64,000 nt of DNA from Thalassospira mesophila (GCF_002115755.1 NZ_JFKA01000005.1:248001-312000); one strand, 5' to 3'; counted from the stretch's first letter, positions 21,080 through 30,840 are shown. The notes: generated by a model not told the origin, from the letters alone. A program made the numbers and translations.

Positions 21080-21697
21080 TTAACCCAGAATCAGAATTAG
21101 AGCAGGCTCACCGAGCTTCTGGATGGTCCAGTTTAGAGTCGTTTCATCTTCAACCGTTTTCCGACTGCTCGCATTCTCGCGCCGGACATGTACATTGGTA
21201 TGAACGGTAATTGTCCCGTTGGGTACATAGCCCATCGCCGTTAACGTATCGAGATATTGTGCAGGCACCGAACTGCCACGGACTTCAACCGTCTGGCTTC
21301 TCTCGTGATACATCATTTGCAGGATTCGCGAATTTCGCCGCACAAAGTTGAACGACTTTTCCTGCATGATATTGCCCGTGCGATCATAGCTGACATTAAA
21401 CACCCCGCGCCCGGCATAGGTTGATGGGCCAAAGGCCACATCGCGTTCCAGGTCGTTCAGAATGGTTGCCGCCCGCTGTTTTTCGTCTGCCGGGGTCACC
21501 TTGCCATCCATCAGGTCTTTGGCCAGCGCTGCGTGGCGCAGCTGCCCCTTATAGCTAAAATGATAATCCCCGTTGCGTGACAGCTGCAAATCCGCTGTGA
21601 ACTGCTCTGGCAGGTAACAGCTCTGTAGTGCCGCAACACATGCCAAAAGCAATGCTGCCGTAAAATAACGCCGCCAAACAGCAAACACACGATGCAT
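21080..21697 (-). CDS. Putative lipoprotein of unknown function
   Basis: A 205-residue protein whose N-terminus is a lipoprotein signal: charged MHRVFAVWRRY, hydrophobic TAALLLACVAA and the lipobox LQSC with Cys at residue 27. The mature protein is soluble-looking with alternating beta-type segments (FTADLQLSRNGDYHFSYKG, RGVFNVSYDRTG) and ends in NWTIQKLGEPALILILG with a hydrophobic tail. The layout recalls LppM/DUF3153-type beta-rich lipoproteins, but this is only a resemblance. A longer start at 21751 is possible and has its own weak ribosome site, but it would bury the lipobox 45 residues in. It is a solitary gene between fliG and tRNA-Val. I give no function. Confidence 0.7.
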   Translation of the reverse strand: MHRVFAVWRRYFTAALLLACVAALQSCYLPEQFTADLQLSRNGDYHFSYKGQLRHAALAKDLMDGKVTPADEKQRAATILNDLERDVAFGPSTYAGRGVFNVSYDRTGNIMQEKSFNFVRRNSRILQMMYHERSQTVEVRGSSVPAQYLDTLTAMGYVPNGTITVHTNVHVRRENASSRKTVEDETTLNWTIQKLGEPALILILG

Positions 21698-21921
21698 CAC
21701 GGTGCAAAGGCCGTTTGCGGCAGGCACGAACATCGACAGAAACAGCACCATTAATAAACCCGACCTGACAGCATGAACAAAGATGACCAGAACAATGATT
21801 GCAGACTGCCCATGGATGCACCAGCCCCAATCCTTTCGTGCAATGGCAAGACCGGCAAAAAGGCCATTTAGAAATTTGTGGCCGGAACAAGGTGGGTGGT
21901 AATTGGTTGATTGCGCAAAAG

Positions 21922-21950
21922 AAAAAGGCGCCCTGTGCGGACGCCTTTTT
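21922..21950 (-). terminator. Terminator of tRNA-Val
   Basis: The inverted repeat AAAAAGGCG / CGCCTTTTT with an 11-base loop lies immediately 3' of the tRNA on the reverse strand. It is symmetric and could work both ways. Confidence 0.75.
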
Positions 21951-21952
21951 CA

Positions 21953-22029
21953 TGGTGGGTGATGAGAGATTCGAACTCCCGACCCTCTCGGTGTAAACGA
22001 GATGCTCTAACCAGCTGAGCTAATCACCC
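21953..22029 (-). tRNA. tRNA-Val (anticodon UAC)
   Basis: A 77-base cloverleaf on the reverse strand. The acceptor stem starts GGGTGAT and ends ATCACCC-A-CCA. The anticodon stem TCTCG/CGAGA encloses TTTACAC, anticodon TAC. The T-loop is GAGTTCGAATC. CCA is encoded. Confidence 0.95.
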
Positions 22030-22090
22030 TTTGTTATGTGCCCCGTTTTGCGGAAGCGAGCGGAACATAACATGGTTTTTTTAAAATGCA

Positions 22091-22115
22091 ATGCCGGTGA
22101 CGCTGTCACCGGCAT
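22091..22115. terminator. Strong hairpin downstream of the HU gene
   Basis: A perfect 11-bp stem ATGCCGGTGAC / GTCACCGGCAT has a three-base loop. Nine T residues follow on the forward strand and TTGCATTTT follows on the reverse strand. It probably terminates the leftward HU gene and could also act rightward. Confidence 0.7.
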
Positions 22116-22138
22116 TTTTTTTTCAAAGACAGTCAAAC

Positions 22139-22411
22139 TTAATTGACGGCGTCTTTAAGGCCTTTACCAGCCTTGAATTTCGGCTGCTTAGAAGCCGGAA
22201 TATCGATTTCTTCGCCGGTACGCGGATTGCGACCTTTAGAAGCTGCACGCGCAGCGACGGCGAATGTACCGAAACCAACCAGACGAACTTCATCGCCTGA
22301 TTTCAAAGAATCGGTAATGGAATCGAAAACAGCATCAACGGCTTTGGCAGCGTCTGCTTTAGACAGATCAGCTTTCGCAGCGACACTTCCAACGAGATCG
22401 TTTTTATTCAC
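22139..22411 (-). CDS. hupB: HU family DNA-binding protein
   Basis: A 90-residue nucleoid protein of the HU/IHF fold that bends and compacts DNA as a dimer. [21 protein letters not shown] forms the helical base, and [29 protein letters not shown] contains the beta-arm with the intercalating Pro in RNPRTGE. The length is exactly that of HU. The start is GTG at 22411 with GGGGG upstream. It follows lon, as hupB does in many proteobacteria (clpP-clpX-lon-hup), but a terminator lies between lon and this gene, so it has its own promoter. Confidence 0.95.
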   Translation of the reverse strand: MNKNDLVGSVAAKADLSKADAAKAVDAVFDSITDSLKSGDEVRLVGFGTFAVAARAASKGRNPRTGEEIDIPASKQPKFKAGKGLKDAVN

Positions 22412-22615
22412 TTCCTGGCCCCCTTATTGGACGTTCGGAGTTATAAGGAAATTTGGTTTGCCCCAAACCTGTTACAGGCGCAATGTAAGCAGGTCGGGAA
22501 CATGGCGTCAATTGGAGAGACGCAGTTTTCAGCCGTTTTAACGGTTTTTTTGCAGTTTTTTCGCCTTTACAGGCCCTGCCCTTTTGACCTTGATCGATTC
22601 CGGGCAAAGTTATCC

Positions 22616-22648
22616 ACAAAAAAACAGGGACAGCCAAGCTGTCCCTGT
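22616..22648 (-). terminator. Terminator after lon
   Basis: The 11-bp stem ACAGGGACAGC / GCTGTCCCTGT with a CAA loop is followed on the reverse strand by TTTTTTTGTGG, 27 bases after the lon stop. Confidence 0.9.
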
Positions 22649-22674
22649 CAAAAAGCCCGCTATTTTGCGACTGA

Positions 22675-25086
22675 TCAGTGGGTCGTAATCCCGCCAATCT
22701 CCGATTCCTCGCCTTCTTTCGGCTTTATCGTCACATTGTCGGATTCTTCATCCCACTCAATCGGCACAAGCGGATTGACCAAAGCATACTTTAAAACCTC
22801 ATCAACATGAGATACCGGAATGATTCGCATATTGCGCTTCACATTATCTGGAATCTCTTCAAGGTCCTTTTCGTTGTCTTTCGGAATAAGAACCGTTTTG
22901 ACACCGCCGCGCATGGCCGCCAGCAATTTTTCCTTCAAGCCACCAATGGGCAGCACACGCCCGCGCAAGGTGATTTCGCCGGTCATAGCAACATCTTTGC
23001 GCACCGGATTACTGGTCAGAATTGACACCACAGATGTCACCATACCAACACCGGCCGACGGACCATCCTTTGGCGTCGCCCCTTCGGGCACATGCACGTG
23101 GATATCGCGCTTCTGGAACAAACTGGGTTTGATCCCGAATTGCGTCGCACGCGAGCGCACAAATGACGTAGCCGCCTGGATCGATTCTGTCATGACATCA
23201 CCCAGCTTGCCTGTTGTCTTCATATTGCCTTTACCTGGCACGGTCACGGCTTCGATCTGCAACAGATCCCCACCAAATTCCGTATAGGCAAGGCCGGTAA
23301 CAACACCAACCTGGTCTTCGCCTTCGGTTTCCCCGTGCTGGAACTTCCTGATCCCGGCATATTTCGGCAGGGTACGCGGTGTTACACGGACGGTTTTCAA
23401 ACCTTCGATCAAAATACGTTTGGTTGCCTTACGGGCCAAACGGGCCAGTTCACGCTCAAGACTACGCACACCGGCTTCGCGGGTGTAATACCGGATCAGA
23501 TCGCGCAGGGCATCGTCCGAGATGCTCCATTCGGTTTTTTTCAAACCGTTGGCTTCAACCTGCTTGGGAATCAGGTGGCGTTTGGCAATTTCCACCTTTT
23601 CGTCTTCAGTGTAACCCGAAATCCGAATGATTTCCATACGGTCCAGCAACGGCTGCTGCATACGCAGGCTGTTGGCCGTGGTCACAAACATCACGTCCGA
23701 CAGATCATAATCGACTTCAAGATAATGATCGTTGAAGGTCGAGTTCTGTTCAGGATCCAGCACTTCAAGCAATGCCGATGCCGGGTCGCCACGGAAGTCC
23801 GAGCCCATCTTTTCGATTTCATCAAGCAGGAACAAAGGATTGGAAGACTTTGCCTTCTTCATCCCCTGAATGATCTTGCCCGGCATCGAGCCGATATAGG
23901 TCCGACGGTGACCGCGAATTTCCGATTCATCGCGCACACCACCCAACGACATGCGGATAAAGTTACGACCGGTCGCATTAGCCATCGATTTCCCGAGCGA
24001 GGTTTTACCAACGCCGGGAGGGCCAACCAGGCACAAAATCGGACCTTTGACTTTTTTAATCCGCGCCTGCACAGCAAGATATTCAAGGATATGTTCCTTG
24101 ACCTTCTCAAGGCCGTAATGTTCCAGATCGAGAACTTTTTTGGCCTTTTTCAGGTCATGCGAAATCTTGGTGCGCTTGTTCCACGGAATCGACACCATCC
24201 AGTCAAGATAGTTGCGCACCACCGTTGCCTCGGCAGACATCGGGCTCATATTGCGCAGCTTCTTAAGCTCGGCCTGGGCTTTTTCCTTGGCTTCTTTCGG
24301 CATTTTGGCCTTGTTAAGCTTGTCTTCAAGCTCGGAAGCCTCGTCCTTGCCGTCTTCGCCTTCACCCAGTTCCTTCTGAATGGCCTTAAGCTGCTCGTTC
24401 AGATAATATTCGCGCTGGGTTTTTTCCATCTGACGTTTAACGCGATTGCGGATTTTCTTTTCAACCTGCAACACGCCAATTTCAGATTCCATAAAGCCGA
24501 AAATCCGCTCCAGCCGCGCCGCAATCGACCCGGTTTCCAGCAATTCCTGCTTTTCTGAAATCTTCAGCGCTAAATGTGACGCAACGGTATCTGCCAGCTT
24601 GGCCGGTTCTTCGATCTGATTGACCGAAACCAGAACCTCGGGCGGAATCTTTTTGTTCAGCTTGATATATTGTTCAAACTGGGTAACGACCGACCGCGAA
24701 AGGGCTTCAAGCTCGCTTTCGTCTTCGTCATCTTCGTCACGTACGCTGCCATAGGCCTGGAAAAATTCAGGATTATCAACAAATCCCGAAATCTGGGCGC
24801 GTTTGCCACCTTCAACCAGAACCTTCACCGTGCCATCGGGCAGCTTCAACAGCTGCAGAACCGATGCAACAGTCCCGACACGATAAAGATCCTCGACTGA
24901 GGGATCATCCAGACCGGCGTCTTTTTGGGTAACAAGAAGAATTTGCTTGTCTTCGCGCATCACATCTTCGAGTGCGCGGACCGATTTTTCACGGCCGACA
25001 AACAACGGAACGATCATATGCGGAAACACGACGATGTCGCGCAACGGCAAGACCGGGTAGATATCAGCATGTGCCAGTTCGACCAT
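22675..25086 (-). CDS. lon: ATP-dependent protease Lon
   Basis: An 803-residue cytoplasmic AAA+ protease that degrades misfolded and regulatory proteins. The N-terminal substrate domain begins YPVLPLRDIVVFPHMIVPLFVGR, and a coiled-coil region lies near residues 200-280. The AAA+ module has GPPGVGKTSLGKS near residue 353 and FLLDEIEKMG near 415. The C-terminal Ser-Lys protease domain has PEGATPKDGPSAGVGM (catalytic Ser near 678) and GGLKEKLLAAMRGGVKTVLIPKDNEKD (catalytic Lys). The length is standard for LonA. It lies downstream of clpX in the same direction with a 129-base gap containing an inverted repeat. Confidence 0.97.
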   Translation of the reverse strand: MVELAHADIYPVLPLRDIVVFPHMIVPLFVGREKSVRALEDVMREDKQILLVTQKDAGLDDPSVEDLYRVGTVASVLQLLKLPDGTVKVLVEGGKRAQISGFVDNPEFFQAYGSVRDEDDEDESELEALSRSVVTQFEQYIKLNKKIPPEVLVSVNQIEEPAKLADTVASHLALKISEKQELLETGSIAARLERIFGFMESEIGVLQVEKKIRNRVKRQMEKTQREYYLNEQLKAIQKELGEGEDGKDEASELEDKLNKAKMPKEAKEKAQAELKKLRNMSPMSAEATVVRNYLDWMVSIPWNKRTKISHDLKKAKKVLDLEHYGLEKVKEHILEYLAVQARIKKVKGPILCLVGPPGVGKTSLGKSMANATGRNFIRMSLGGVRDESEIRGHRRTYIGSMPGKIIQGMKKAKSSNPLFLLDEIEKMGSDFRGDPASALLEVLDPEQNSTFNDHYLEVDYDLSDVMFVTTANSLRMQQPLLDRMEIIRISGYTEDEKVEIAKRHLIPKQVEANGLKKTEWSISDDALRDLIRYYTREAGVRSLERELARLARKATKRILIEGLKTVRVTPRTLPKYAGIRKFQHGETEGEDQVGVVTGLAYTEFGGDLLQIEAVTVPGKGNMKTTGKLGDVMTESIQAATSFVRSRATQFGIKPSLFQKRDIHVHVPEGATPKDGPSAGVGMVTSVVSILTSNPVRKDVAMTGEITLRGRVLPIGGLKEKLLAAMRGGVKTVLIPKDNEKDLEEIPDNVKRNMRIIPVSHVDEVLKYALVNPLVPIEWDEESDNVTIKPKEGEESEIGGITTH

Positions 25087-25175
25087 GTGTTCTATTCCCT
25101 ATTTTGAGCCAAAACGTTACCTCGGTCCTGCAATAGGCCCCGACAGCAACGCGAACATACTCAATAGATAAGACA

Positions 25176-25212
25176 TTATTGCCGCGCTGCAATCCTGCCC
25201 GCGCGGCAATAA
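25176..25212. repeat. Inverted repeat between clpX and lon
   Basis: The 11-bp arms TTATTGCCGCG / CGCGGCAATAA are separated by 15 bases in the gap between the clpX stop and the lon start. There is no T run, so it may be a processing hairpin or attenuator rather than a terminator. Confidence 0.55.
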
Positions 25213-25215
25213 CAA

Positions 25216-26481
25216 TCAGGCACTGTTTTCAACGTCCGCCCGGCGATCCGCATGGATCAACAGCGGCTTGGCCTTGCCTTCAACCACGTCGCGGCTGATG
25301 ACAATTTCCTCGACACTGTCCATCGACGGCAGTTCGAACATGGTATCAAGCAAAATACCTTCCATGATCGAGCGCAGCCCACGGGCACCGGTTTTGCGTT
25401 CAATTGCCTTGCCGGCAATGGCCACCAGCGCATCGTCCTGGAAGGTCAGCTTGACGTCTTCCATATCGAACAGACGCTGATACTGCTTGCTGAGCGCATT
25501 TTTCGGCTCGGTCAGGATCTTGACCAGGGCGTCTTCGTCCAGGTCTTCAAGGGTTGCGAGAACCGGCAGACGACCGATAAATTCGGGAATAAGGCCGAAT
25601 TTCAAAAGGTCTTCTGGTTCAACAGCCCGCAACACATCACCCGTGCGACGTTCATCCGGGCTTCGCACATCGGCGCCAAAGCCGATACCGGCCCCTTTGC
25701 CACGCTGCGAAATCACTTTGTCCAGTCCGGCAAAAGCACCGCCGACGATGAACAGGATGTTGGTGGTGTCGACCTGCAGGAATTCCTGCTGCGGATGTTT
25801 ACGGCCGCCCTGGGGCGGCACAGACGCAACCGTGCCTTCCATAATTTTCAGCAAGGCCTGCTGCACACCCTCGCCCGACACGTCACGCGTGATCGACGGA
25901 TTATCGGATTTACGCGAAATCTTGTCGACTTCGTCAATGTAAACGATGCCGCGCTGGGCCCGTTCAACATTATAATCTGCTGACTGAAGAAGCTTCAGGA
26001 TGATGTTTTCAACATCTTCCCCGACATAACCGGCTTCGGTCAGCGTTGTGGCATCTGCCATGGTGAAGGGAACATCAAGAATCCGCGCAAGCGTCTGGGC
26101 GAGCAAAGTCTTGCCACAACCGGTCGGTCCGACCAGCATGATGTTTGACTTTGCCAGTTCGATGTCTTCGTTCTTGCTGGCATGGTTCAGGCGCTTGTAG
26201 TGGTTGTGAACAGCCACTGAAAGCACCTTCTTTGCATGGCCCTGACCGATGACGTAATCATCGAGAACCTTGCAAATCTCCTGCGGAGAAGGCACCCCAT
26301 CGGCGGATTTTACAAGATGGGTTTTGTGCTCTTCGCGGATGATGTCCATGCACAGTTCGACGCATTCATCGCAGATGAAGACAGTCGGCCCGGCGATGAG
26401 CTTGCGCACCTCGTGCTGGCTCTTTCCGCAGAAAGAGCAATACAAGGTGTTCTTGGAGTCTCCGCTATTCGATTTGCTCAT
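25216..26481 (-). CDS. clpX: ATP-dependent Clp protease ATP-binding subunit ClpX
   Basis: A 421-residue AAA+ unfoldase that feeds substrates into ClpP. The N-terminal zinc-binding domain has CSFCGKSQ and CDECVELC (residues about 11-40). The Walker A motif [15 protein letters not shown] is near residue 118 and Walker [11 protein letters not shown] near 180. The RKH loop ([10 protein letters not shown]) and the ClpP-docking IGF loop ([10 protein letters not shown]) near residue 270 are both present. It is complete and standard in length. The order is tig-clpP-clpX-lon, all leftward, as in many bacteria. Confidence 0.97.
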   Translation of the reverse strand: MSKSNSGDSKNTLYCSFCGKSQHEVRKLIAGPTVFICDECVELCMDIIREEHKTHLVKSADGVPSPQEICKVLDDYVIGQGHAKKVLSVAVHNHYKRLNHASKNEDIELAKSNIMLVGPTGCGKTLLAQTLARILDVPFTMADATTLTEAGYVGEDVENIILKLLQSADYNVERAQRGIVYIDEVDKISRKSDNPSITRDVSGEGVQQALLKIMEGTVASVPPQGGRKHPQQEFLQVDTTNILFIVGGAFAGLDKVISQRGKGAGIGFGADVRSPDERRTGDVLRAVEPEDLLKFGLIPEFIGRLPVLATLEDLDEDALVKILTEPKNALSKQYQRLFDMEDVKLTFQDDALVAIAGKAIERKTGARGLRSIMEGILLDTMFELPSMDSVEEIVISRDVVEGKAKPLLIHADRRADVENSA

Positions 26482-26725
26482 ACAAACCCCAATGATGTTT
26501 GACGTTATCTGTTATCGCCATGTTAGCCGGGAAAGCATACCGATCTCAACGATTAATCGGCGCCTTCCTGCTTGCGGCCATGTCTTTGATATAGGATGGA
26601 CCGGCAAAAAGTGAAGCCCGCCCTGTTCACAAAACGTTCATTCGGCCTCAGATGTTCCATCTTGCCGGGTTTCATCGTCTTGTAACCTACATGTCTAGGA
26701 CTTTCGGGCGAAACCACGCAAGCCA
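26482..26725. other. Gap between clpP and clpX with no gene
   Basis: About 240 bases upstream of clpX contain no plausible coding region. The clpX promoter should lie here because the clpP terminator precedes it. Confidence 0.5.
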
Positions 26726-26756
26726 TAAAAAACGCCCCGGTCGTAAAACCGGGGCG
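26726..26756 (-). terminator. Terminator after clpP
   Basis: The 9-bp stem CGCCCCGGT / ACCGGGGCG with a six-base loop is followed by a run of T on the reverse strand. It separates clpP from clpX. Confidence 0.88.
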
Positions 26757-26783
26757 CTTTCAAAATACACCGATAAAACGAAA

Positions 26784-27410
26784 TCAGTCTTTTTTATCGC
26801 TTTCCGGCTTGGGCCGCGATGTCACCACCTCGTCAATCAGACCAAATTCCTTGGCTTGATCCGGGGTTAAAAAGTTGTCGCGTTCCATCGAATCTTCGAT
26901 CGTTTTAATATCTCGACCCGTGTGCTCGACATATATTTCGTTCAGGCGATGGCGCAGAGCCAGAATTTCGCGGGCATGGATTTCGATGTCCGACGCCTGC
27001 CCCTGGAAACCACCTGACGGCTGATGGATCATGATCCGTGCATTGGGCAGGCTGTAGCGCTTGCCCTTCGCACCGGCCATCAACAAAAGCGATCCCATCG
27101 AGGCAGCCTGCCCCATACATACGGTCGATACGTCGCAACGGATATATTGCATGGTATCATAAATCGCGAGACCGGATGTCACCACCCCGCCCGGCGAATT
27201 GATGTATAGCGAAATATCCTTGTCCGGATTTTCCGATTCGAGATGCAGTAGCTGGGCGCAGATCAATGACGACATGCCGTCATGAACCTGGCCATTGATG
27301 AACACGATCCGCTCTTTGAGCAGGCGGGAAAAGATGTCATATGCCCGTTCCCCGCGGCTGGTCTGTTCAACCACCATCGGTACAAGCGAGTTCATCTGCT
27401 CTTCAATCAT
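26784..27410 (-). CDS. clpP: ATP-dependent Clp protease proteolytic subunit
   Basis: A 208-residue serine peptidase forming the tetradecameric chamber that works with ClpX or ClpA. The catalytic Ser is in [16 protein letters not shown] near residue 105 and the His in [15 protein letters not shown] near 130; the Asp of the triad follows near 180 in MERDNFLTP. The N-terminus [21 protein letters not shown] is typical. The start at 27410 ([11 protein letters not shown]) has AAGGAG ten bases away; TTG codons at 27413 and 27419 are alternatives. It lies 45 bases after tig in the same direction. Confidence 0.96.
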   Translation of the reverse strand: MIEEQMNSLVPMVVEQTSRGERAYDIFSRLLKERIVFINGQVHDGMSSLICAQLLHLESENPDKDISLYINSPGGVVTSGLAIYDTMQYIRCDVSTVCMGQAASMGSLLLMAGAKGKRYSLPNARIMIHQPSGGFQGQASDIEIHAREILALRHRLNEIYVEHTGRDIKTIEDSMERDNFLTPDQAKEFGLIDEVVTSRPKPESDKKD

Positions 27411-27454
27411 CAACCGCAATCTCCTTGCTGCAACTTGGTCTGCTTATCGGCAGA

Positions 27455-28879
27455 TTACTCTTGGCCTTCGTCAGCAGCCTTTTTCTTGGCAGCCGGCTTT
27501 TTCGCCGCAGCCTTCTTGGCCGGAGCCTTTTTCTTGGCGTCAGCTTTCGGCGTTTCGTCTTCTTCTTCAGGTTTCAGAAGTTCTTCAACCGTAACGGTCT
27601 TTTCTTCAACCTTGGCAAGTTCGACGATGTAATCTACCACCTTGTCTTCATATACAGGGCCCTGAAGCGCCTGCAAGGCCTGCGGGTTATTTTTGTAGAA
27701 TTCAATAACCTGCTGTTCCTGGCCCGGATATTTCTGGGCTTCGGCAACCAGCACCTTGTTGATGTCGTCCTGGGTGATCTGAATGTTGTTGTTACGGCCA
27801 ACTTCAGCCAGCAACAGGCCCAGCAAAACGCGACGTTCTGCAATTTCACGGAACTCTTCGGTCAGCTCTTCTTCAGACTTGCCTTTGGTTTCGTCATCTT
27901 CCTGGCCGGCTTCACGCGCCTGTTTGATCTGGCCGATGATACCGGTCAGTTCATTTTTAACCAGGCTGGACGGCAGATCAAAGCTGTGATTTTCAGCAAG
28001 CTGATCAAGCAGGTCGCGCTTCATTTTCTGACGGGCAACCGACTCGTATTCACGGCCAAAATCCTTGCGGATGGCTTCTTTCAGGGACTCAAGGGTATCC
28101 TGACCCAGCTTCTTGGCGAGTTCATCGTCAATTTCAGCCGGTTTCTTTTCCTTGATTTCCTTCACAGTCACATCGAACTCGGCATCTTTACCGGCCAGTT
28201 CGTCAGAACCGTAATTTTCAGGGAAGGTCACTTTGACAACGGTTTCGTCGCCAGCATTGGCACCGGTCAATTGATCTTCAAAACCTTCAATGAAGGTACC
28301 CGAACCAAGTTCCAGTTCGTAATCTTCAGCTTTACCGCCTTCAAAAGGCTCGCCGCCAACCTTGCCAAGGAAATCAATGACAAGAACGTCACCGGTCTTG
28401 GATTTGCGCTTGCGCTTCAGGACTTCGGTTGTGCCCTGTGCTGCAGCGATACGGTCCAGGGTTTCGGTGACCTTGGCATCGTCAAGTTCGACGACTTCAC
28501 GGGTCAGGTTCAGCTTGGCAAAATCCATCGGCTCGATCGCCGGAATGATTTCAACCGAAATATCATATTCCAGGTCTTTGCCTTCATCGAAGGAAGTAAC
28601 TTCGATTTTCGGCTGAACGGCCGGGCGCAATTCGTTGTCGGCCAGAACCTTGCTGGTGCTTTCGTTTACGGCAGCTTCCAGGACTTCACCCATAACGGAT
28701 TTGCCATAGCGCTGACGCAAAAGTTTAGCCGGAATTTTACCAGGGCGGAAACCCGGAAGCCGAACCTGGCTTTTGATTTCTTCCAGCTTGGCATTAACCT
28801 GTTCTTCGATTGTAGCGGCCGGCACAACGACCTTGAATTCGCGCGCCAGGCCTTCATTTTTGGTTTCTGTAACCTGCAT
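27455..28879 (-). CDS. tig: Trigger factor, ribosome-associated chaperone
   Basis: A 474-residue chaperone and peptidyl-prolyl isomerase at the ribosome exit tunnel. The ribosome-binding signature VRLPGFRPGKIPAKLLRQRYG is near residue 38, the FKBP-like domain (GDVLVIDFLGKVGGEPFEGG) lies around residues 155-245, and the helical C-terminal arms follow. Past the normal end there is an extra Lys/Ala/Pro-rich tail of about 30 residues (KKKAPAKKAAAKKPAAKKK), a histone-H1-like extension absent from E. coli trigger factor. It is the first gene of the tig-clpP pair. Confidence 0.96.
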   Translation of the reverse strand: MQVTETKNEGLAREFKVVVPAATIEEQVNAKLEEIKSQVRLPGFRPGKIPAKLLRQRYGKSVMGEVLEAAVNESTSKVLADNELRPAVQPKIEVTSFDEGKDLEYDISVEIIPAIEPMDFAKLNLTREVVELDDAKVTETLDRIAAAQGTTEVLKRKRKSKTGDVLVIDFLGKVGGEPFEGGKAEDYELELGSGTFIEGFEDQLTGANAGDETVVKVTFPENYGSDELAGKDAEFDVTVKEIKEKKPAEIDDELAKKLGQDTLESLKEAIRKDFGREYESVARQKMKRDLLDQLAENHSFDLPSSLVKNELTGIIGQIKQAREAGQEDDETKGKSEEELTEEFREIAERRVLLGLLLAEVGRNNNIQITQDDINKVLVAEAQKYPGQEQQVIEFYKNNPQALQALQGPVYEDKVVDYIVELAKVEEKTVTVEELLKPEEEDETPKADAKKKAPAKKAAAKKPAAKKKAADEGQE

Positions 28880-28987
28880 GGATAACTCTTTTGCTTAGGT
28901 TCGAATAATGTCCGTTACGCGACGCCGTCCGGACGTCAGAAGTCAATATGACTTAACGAATAGCTTTTTCATTTTCTGGTCTGCCAA

Positions 28988-29072
28988 TGGTACGGGCGAA
29001 GGGACTCGAACCCCCACGTCTCTCGACAATAGGACCTAAACCTATCGCGTCTACCAATTCCGCCACGCCCGC
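28988..29072 (-). tRNA. tRNA-Leu (anticodon UAG)
   Basis: An 85-base class II tRNA on the reverse strand. The acceptor stem is GCGGGCG / CGCCCGT followed by A and CCA. The anticodon stem ATAGG/CCTAT encloses TTTAGGT, anticodon TAG. A variable arm (TGTCGAGAGACGT) and the T-loop GGTTCGAGTCC are present. It is immediately upstream of tig. Confidence 0.94.
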
Positions 29073-29224
29073 ACAAAAGCATACCTCCCGCACCGGCAAA
29101 ACCGGTGTGGGTGCGCCTTAATACAAACTTCGCCCCCCTCATGCAAGCGTCGCCTGACGTCTTGCACACAAAGCGGACAAATAACCTGCGGCTTTTGTCA
29201 TAAACCGGTGGCAAAAGGCAAAAA

Positions 29225-30718
29225 TCACCCGGCAAGGCGGCGGACAGTGCCCGACGCCGCAATTTTTCCTGCCCCGACATAATTTTCATGATTTTTTTCA
29301 ATATCACCTGCCTGGTAAAGATAATTGACCATCATCCCGAAAGACTGCGCCTGTCCTGCGGCAGAACTGTTTGCATCAAGATTAAGCCGTTCGACCCGTG
29401 CGCCGTTGCTCAGATGAAAATGTGCAACCGGGTCTAACGCCGTTAACCGCGCCGGGCGGCGTTCATTCAATAAATAATGCGCGCCAAGCTGTAACAATGC
29501 CGCCCGTGCCGCCGGGGGAATTTCGCGCTGGCCTGCATTGTCATCGCCTTCCCCTACGCCGTCATCGGCAGAAACCAGTGGCCCGCAATCGCGCAAGGCC
29601 GCCATTATCCCCTCAGGAATGGCATCTGGTTCCGGTGCAAGAGATTGCTCGTCCACAGGGGCAGACACAGGCTCAATATTTTCCCGGTTCTTGCGCGCCA
29701 GCGGTTTGGGTTTGCGCGACGGGGCCACATGTGCGTCGCGCATTTTAACCAGCCAGCGGCGAAATCCGGGCATCGGTGACAATGTGGCAAATTGCCGCAA
29801 ATTAGGCAAATCACGCTGTAGTTCAGCCACCACCCGCTTGATCAGAAAATCACCAAAACTGATGCCCGCCAGACCAGACTGGGCATTGGAAATCGAATAA
29901 AAAATTGCTGTATCGGCCCCTTTCGGGTCTGAAACATCACTGTCGGGGTCGCGGTCAATCAGCACATCAACATTGTCTGAAATGCCCGAAACCAGCGCTA
30001 CTTCAACAAAAATCAGCGGCTCATTAGGCATGCCTGGGTGGAAAAAGGCAAAACAGCGCCGATCACGTGCCAGTCTGCTTTTCAAATCATCCCAGCTGCG
30101 AATCTGATGCACGGCTTCATAAGCAATCAGTTTTTCCAGTAGCGATGCCGGAGAATTCCAGGTAATGCGATGAAGCTCCAGAAATCCAATATCAAACCAG
30201 CTTGCCAGCAGCGTTTTTAAATCCTGCTCAAGAAGGATTAATCCAGGCGCATCCTGCCGCCAACGCAGTAAATCCGCCCGCAGATCAACAAGGAACTTAA
30301 CGCCTTGTGGCAGCGCATTGAATTCCTGCAATAACTTTCGATAGGGCGGCACCAGCTCGTTGCGCAGCCGGGCTTCCAGCATGGTGCGTTCGGCGGCGTC
30401 ATCTGCCTGATCCCAGTCTTTGATGATGGCGGCAACGCCCGTCCTATCGACATCAAATTCATTTAACAGCACATGCAAAAACTGTTTTTTACCGTCTTCG
30501 CCCAGTCGCAAAAAATCATGCCCCAGCTCTGCTGCGCGCCCGCGGGCCGAAACTGCCCCGCCGCGATGCGCCAGACAATCGGCGATCTGGCGGCGCCAAT
30601 GGTCCTTGCGCGATGCATCATCATCAAACCCCAGGCTGCGAACCACCGGGTTGCCGCGAATTTCGCGCCACATCTGGCGAATATTGTCAAAGGTGCGATC
30701 AATAAATGTCTGGTTCAT
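29225..30718 (-). CDS. Malonyl-CoA decarboxylase
   Basis: A 497-residue MLYCD-family enzyme converting malonyl-CoA to acetyl-CoA and CO2. The N-terminal helical domain runs to about residue 130; the C-terminal acetyltransferase-like catalytic domain follows. The landmarks are ASWFDIGFLELHRITWNSPA, CFAFFHPGMPNEPLIFVEVAL, FYSISNAQSGLAGISFGDFL, FATLSPMPGFRRWL with the catalytic Ser, and VAHFHLSNGARVERLN with the catalytic His. No malonyl-CoA synthetase or malonate transporter lies next to it, so it is not in a malonate operon here. It faces the same way as the downstream tRNA-Leu and upstream NAD(P)HX repair gene. Confidence 0.92.
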   Translation of the reverse strand: MNQTFIDRTFDNIRQMWREIRGNPVVRSLGFDDDASRKDHWRRQIADCLAHRGGAVSARGRAAELGHDFLRLGEDGKKQFLHVLLNEFDVDRTGVAAIIKDWDQADDAAERTMLEARLRNELVPPYRKLLQEFNALPQGVKFLVDLRADLLRWRQDAPGLILLEQDLKTLLASWFDIGFLELHRITWNSPASLLEKLIAYEAVHQIRSWDDLKSRLARDRRCFAFFHPGMPNEPLIFVEVALVSGISDNVDVLIDRDPDSDVSDPKGADTAIFYSISNAQSGLAGISFGDFLIKRVVAELQRDLPNLRQFATLSPMPGFRRWLVKMRDAHVAPSRKPKPLARKNRENIEPVSAPVDEQSLAPEPDAIPEGIMAALRDCGPLVSADDGVGEGDDNAGQREIPPAARAALLQLGAHYLLNERRPARLTALDPVAHFHLSNGARVERLNLDANSSAAGQAQSFGMMVNYLYQAGDIEKNHENYVGAGKIAASGTVRRLAG

Positions 30719-30840
30719 TCACTTTCCGGTCCTGCGTTGCGGTGTGTCGTCTGGCACCAACATCATTGTAAAAATTGAAATCACAAAGGCACCAGCAGGC
30801 AATATCAAGGCCGTTGGTATTTTCACCGATTATGCTGCGA

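Noticed and set aside
22533..22556. A weak rightward hairpin CCGTT/AACGG with seven T residues upstream of HU
   Set aside because: The stem is only five base pairs, there is no rightward gene, and T-rich runs are common in this promoter region.
22404..22697. A 97-codon leftward frame between lon and HU
   Set aside because: It overlaps the lon terminator and the HU start; no domain and no ribosome site.
23335..24558. A 407-codon rightward open frame antisense to lon
   Set aside because: It lies entirely opposite a certain gene, has no ribosome site or family features, and arises from codon bias on the other strand.
27341..28885. A 514-codon rightward open frame antisense to tig
   Set aside because: Phe/Leu/Arg-rich translation typical of the complement of a Lys/Glu-rich gene. 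No start signal or domain.
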